In this document: positions 60,407 to 64,000 of the stretch, in pieces
Numbering within the stretch: position 1 is the stretch's first letter
Layout of the letters: the number at the start of each line of letters is the position of its first letter
NCBI GenBank assembly: GCA_001632425.1
Contig: KV425556.1
Coordinates: 181,357 to 245,356 of the forward strand
DNA: 64,000 bases
Direction of reading: 5' to 3'
Origin: Neolentinus lepideus HHB14362 ss-1
Lineage: Eukaryota > Basidiomycota > Agaricomycetes > Gloeophyllales > Gloeophyllaceae
The notes under the pieces: model-generated
The model's input: only the letters and a program-made list of their open reading frames with translations
Told to the model about the DNA's origin: nothing
Databases searched by the model: none
Program-made: the position numbers and the translations under genes

Positions 60407-61974
60407 ATGTCAGAATCGCCAGAGCCGCTTCCCAAACTGTCGCGCAACGGGCATGCGCTGCATTGCGTCCGATGCCTCTCGGGGCTGCCGTCCTCGCAGA
60501 CGGAGATGGATGCTAGCCGGTACGTGGTCGAGCTAAACTGAATCCAGACACGCTGACTGATTTTCCCAGCAGGCTGGCGCTGGTATTCTATTGCCTGGGG
60601 TCGCTCGACCTGCTCGGCGTCCTCGAGTCGAAGAGCACAGACTCGGACCGGGAGAGCTGGAGAGAGTGGGTATGGGAGCAGCAAGCTAGTAGGTGAATTC
60701 GTGGACTTGAGGTGATTGTTGACAAAGTTCTGTACAGCTGGAAAGTATGGCACAGGCTTCAGACCGAGTCCATTCATGACCGGGGCAGGTTCCAAGCCGG
60801 TATGTCCCCTTCCCCCTCCCCCACGATGGGTCTCTTAAATCGCATGACCCTCTGCTGAGATGCTTTATTTAAACACATGTTACATCCCCCAACTAACCCT
60901 CATACAGGGTACATACTCTGACTATGACACCCCCCACCTGATCATGACCTACACTGCCCTGCTCTCGCTTTCTATTTTGCACGATGACTTTTCCAGCCTT
61001 GACCACCCCGGTTTGCTCAAGTTTCTGTACCATTGTCAGCGCAGCGATGGCAGGTATGTTGATGTCTATGAAACCTGTAATTTTGCTACACTATGTGTCC
61101 ATCAGTTTCTGCAGCTTCCCTAATAGCACAGAATCCGACCTGCGCTCTGTCTACTGTGCCTTTGCTATCAGTTCCATGCTGGATGACTGGTCAGGCATTG
61201 ACGTGCCCCGTGCATTAGCATTTATAGGTAGATGTCGGGTGAGTACGTTTTTGCGTGCATATATGCTAGTGATTGAGAGACAAGTGGCATATAGACATAT
61301 GAAGGCGGCTACGGCCAAGAACCCTACGCTGAAGCACAAGGTACATCCGTCTTCATCATTCCTCACTTTTACTCACTCCTTTCAGGTGGAACGACCTACT
61401 GTGCCCTTGCCGCCATCCACCTTGTCCTCTCCTCCCACTCCATCCCCTCTTCACCGCTCACCCCCGCCCAACGCGCCCAAACCATCCGCTGGCTCGTGCA
61501 CAATCAGCACGCCTCGGGTGGGTTCCGCGGGCGCACCGAGAAGGACCCCGACGCGTGCTACTGTTTTTGGTGCGGTGCATCTTTGCAGGTGCGTCCCCGT
61601 ACTACACTCCACCAAGTATACACGGAGGTCGAATATTGGTGTAGATCCTGGGCGTGAAAGCGCTCGTCGACAGCGGCCCGCTCACCCAGTTTCTCGCCAA
61701 GTGCCAGTTCAAATTCGGGGGCATCGCAAAGGCGCCTGGCGAGCACTCCGGTGCGCATACACGCACCCTCGTTGGCCGATACTGGGTATTGACTGTATGT
61801 ACAGATCCGTTCCATACCTACCTGTCCCTGGCCGCGCTGGGTATATACCCTCCCGCGGTTCCAGAAGAGTCGTGGAAGTTTGACTCGTTAGATCCATTAT
61901 TGAATGCGAGGGAGGATACGGCACGATGGGCGTGGAGTAAGATCCCGTTGAAGGCGCGCGGTCGCACAAGTTGA
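60407..61974 (+). CDS. CDC43: Geranylgeranyltransferase type I beta subunit (CDC43/PGGT1B-like), nine exons
   Basis: Catalytic beta subunit that, with the RAM2-type alpha subunit, adds geranylgeranyl to CaaX proteins such as Rho GTPases in the cytosol. Nine exons join in frame to 364 aa. Visible family features are HALHCVRCLSGLPSSQTEMDASR, LALVFYCLGSLDLLG, DYDTPHLIMTYTALLSLSIL, SVYCAFAISSMLDDWSGID, TYEGGYGQEPYAEAQGGTTY, and WLVHNQHASGGFRGRTEKDPDACYCFW with the zinc-binding Asp and Cys. PFHTYLSLAAL carries the zinc-binding His. The zinc triad is thus complete. Introns are 49-108 nt. The start at 60407 is the first ATG in frame with the conserved part. Regulation cannot be seen. Confidence 0.92.
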
Positions 61975-62199
61975 GGTGGTTGTATGCATTGGAGCTGGAA
62001 TGGTTTCATGAATAAGGTGTTGTCCAGTAACTTAGCATACACGGTATGTCCTCACAACGCCCAGATGACACGCAATTCTGACACCGTGTGTAGATATAGT
62101 TACCAAGAGTTATCAAGCTAAACTGATATCATAACTTTAACTTCTTGATTATGCAAAGTATAATATGCCAGGAGAGTACGAGGCACACGGACGCGGTTT

Positions 62200-64000
62200 C
62201 TACAAGCCCTCATCATACAATTTCCTCGCGAGTGCCACGTAGAACCGCTCCAAGTCCTCCTTCGTTTCCAGCTCATTCTTGACCACGGGTTTCTTACTTT
62301 TCCTGCTCTGCTCTTTGGCGCTCTTTTCGTCCGGCGATGCCGACTTGCCCCGCGACGACGAAGCGAGGGGGCTGATGCCCGACTTCGCAGGCGTCGGGAC
62401 CTGCTCGACAATCCAGTCGACCACCGCCGACAACTTCTCCGTCGACAACTTCAGGAAGGCGTCGTCGTGCTCGCTGTCCTTACCTTGTTCGCGCCGCGCC
62501 TTCCCCTTCTCGCCCGCCTTCACCGCCTTGCTCAGCGTGTCCTCTTTATCTTTTTTCTCTGTGCGCTCGCGCTTGCCGTCGCCCTTCTCCTTCTCACTCT
62601 CCTTCTTCCGCTCCTCCTTCCGCCACGCCGTCACGAACCGCGTCCAGTCCGACAGATTCCACCCCTCGCCGAAGCTGTTCCTGATCCCAAACGGGACGTT
62701 CGGCAGGTCGATGTCGAGCTCCAGCCCTCGCGCGCCGCGGATTTCCCAGTGGTCGCACCCTTCCATGATCCCCAAGAACTCGCCCCAGCGAGCACTCTGT
62801 ACTGTCACAAGTCCATCATTTCCCCACTCATCTTCCCTTTCCCACACCGGCGGCCGACCCTCTGCTCTAATATAATCTTCCCTCGTCCATCCCCTCTCCT
62901 TCAACATCTGTTCACCCTCCTTCCTTAGCCTTGCTCTTTCTCCTGATTCTACCCCATCTAAGACCATCTTCGGCAGCCAGAACGGGTGCCAGACCGGGAC
63001 GCTCGGAATGCGTGCAGCAACACTGAAGTACTTGACGCGTGAGTCGTCGGGCGTCGTAGGGTTGAAGACGTCGTTGAGGTAGGTACAGCTGAGGTTCGCG
63101 TAGGCGGGTGAGTCCAGGATAGAGAGGAGGTATGTGGTGAAGGAGGAGGGAAAAGAGGGAATGGAAGGCGGAGAGGGAAAATAAGGCGGGCGTTCGTGGT
63201 TCTTGGCCGCGGACGAGGGATCAGGCTCAGTAGAAGGGGTGGATTCTTCGGCTTTTGACCGCTTCCCCTCCTCATGTGCCAGTCGTCCGATGCCTATTCG
63301 CTCCTGAAAGGCACAGTCATGAGCAGACAACACGTTAAGACGACGATTTGACTGACCGTACACCAATCCATAAACGGACTGCCGCGATGCGGGGTGGCCA
63401 CCGTCGTAAGCGAGACAGGCGTATACTCCTTGGGCTTGATATGCGTGATTAAGTGACGGCAGTCCAGACCGCCCATGGAATGCGCGAGGAAGTTAATACC
63501 CTTGCCGGGTGCCCGTTCCTTCAGGGCCTTGTCAAGCTCCCCCGCGCGCGATGCTATGGTGCCTGTTCTATAAAGGCAATGAACGACTGTAACAAGTGTA
63601 TAGATGGGAAGACACACGCCGGAACTGAAGTGACAATTATCTCGGCACCAACTTTCTTGAGGATTTGGAGGACGTTGGACCAGTAGTGCATTTGTAGACT
63701 CGGGAAGGCCGACGGGCCTCGGACATCAAAACCGTAGAGACCTGGAGAAGTGTATAGTCTTATTGGCATTAGCTTCGCATATAGCTAGCTCACCATGACA
63801 CAGAGCTATAGGGTTACGGGGAGTCCGAATAGGATCGTAGAGAACCGGATTCTGCAGGAGCTGGTGAATGGTATCAAGTCGCTTTGGTTCACCTCGTTCT
63901 GGCGGACGTTCTGGCCCAGGAATCGGATTCAATTTGGGAATGTCAGACGCGTCTTTGTCTGGTTCCCCATTCTCATTCCGAGATTCGTGAGATGAACTGG
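62200..64000 (-). CDS. Lipase-like alpha/beta hydrolase (triacylglycerol lipase type), 5' end outside window
   Basis: Minus-strand gene entering from the right edge, so the start is missing. Parts in order are LNPIPGPERPPERGEPKRLD, NPIALCHGLYGFDVRGP (the HG oxyanion-type motif, formed by splicing), MHYWSNVLQILKKVGAEIIVTSVP, and GTIASRAGELDKALKER. Then come GINFLAHSMGGLDCRHLI (the nucleophile Ser in AHSMGG), VATPHRGSPFMDWC, ERIGIGRLAHEEG, WVWHPFW-like VPVWHPFWLPK, and EWGNDGLVTVQSARWGEFLG (acid). CDHWEIRG may carry the His. The C-terminal 150 residues are Lys/Glu/Arg-rich (KEERKKESEKEKGDGKRERTEKK) and end at 62200. This order fits fungal lipases of the mitochondrial or peroxisomal type; location is uncertain without the N-terminus. 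Confidence 0.85.

Overview
The window is nuclear DNA from a filamentous basidiomycete, most likely an agaricomycete. Almost every gene is cut by many short GT-AG introns of roughly 45-70 nt, many with a CTGAC-like branch site. Genes lie close together on both strands, and the predicted proteins are of fungal type: a Trk K+ transporter, a CDC43-like prenyltransferase subunit, family 20 hexosaminidases and a membrane-anchored P450. No tRNA, rRNA, CRISPR array or intact transposon was seen. Coordinates for most genes come from splicing by eye. For many of them every exon junction was checked for reading-frame continuity; where a junction is uncertain the entry says so.

Layout. 0.9-2.2 kb: thioredoxin reductase (+). 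2.2-5.5 kb: no gene recognised. 5.5-12 kb: two small single-span membrane proteins, an SDR oxidoreductase (-) and a one-span LEA/WHy-like protein (+). 13-18.2 kb: a 19-exon rabconnectin-3/WDR7-like WD40 protein (+). 18.6-21.7 kb: Trk K+ transporter (+). 21.9-23.4 kb: a charged protein built from one-module exons (-). 23.9-24.75 kb: RNA polymerase III subunit RPC17 (+). 25.1-30.2 kb: two tandem secreted GH20 hexosaminidases (-), with a third copy at 42.8-44.9 kb (+). 32.0-32.5 kb: a small protein with a permuted papain-like His...Cys arrangement. 33.2-36.0 kb: a Ser/Pro-rich membrane protein (-). 37.3-39.8 kb: a multidomain protein ending in an ADP-ribosyltransferase with complete R-S-ExE residues. 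40.1-42.2 kb: epsin/Ent3 (+). 45.6-47.7 kb: cytochrome P450 (-). 49.6-53.9 kb: a tandem pair of secreted alpha/beta hydrolases (-), one broken by a small internal inversion. 55.0-56.5 kb: a decayed F-box-type gene. 58.0-59.9 kb: CCR4-NOT subunit NOT2 (+). 60.4-62.0 kb: geranylgeranyltransferase I beta subunit (+). 62.2-64.0 kb: a lipase-like hydrolase (-) running off the right edge.

The region mixes conserved housekeeping genes (TRR1, TRK1, RPC17, ENT3-like, NOT2, CDC43) with fast-evolving accessory ones (GH20 copies, P450, hydrolase duplicates, F-box remnant, ADP-ribosyltransferase). The most notable element is the 37.3-39.8 kb gene. It joins an N-terminal helical domain that looks like a HeLo/MLKL-type bundle, an EF-hand-like segment, a receiver-like domain with a W-V-D-D-N-P motif, and an arginine-type ADP-ribosyltransferase. 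This looks like a self-contained signalling or cell-death effector. A second theme is microexons of 6-16 nt in seven genes, one of which carries the P450 haem-ligand cysteine.
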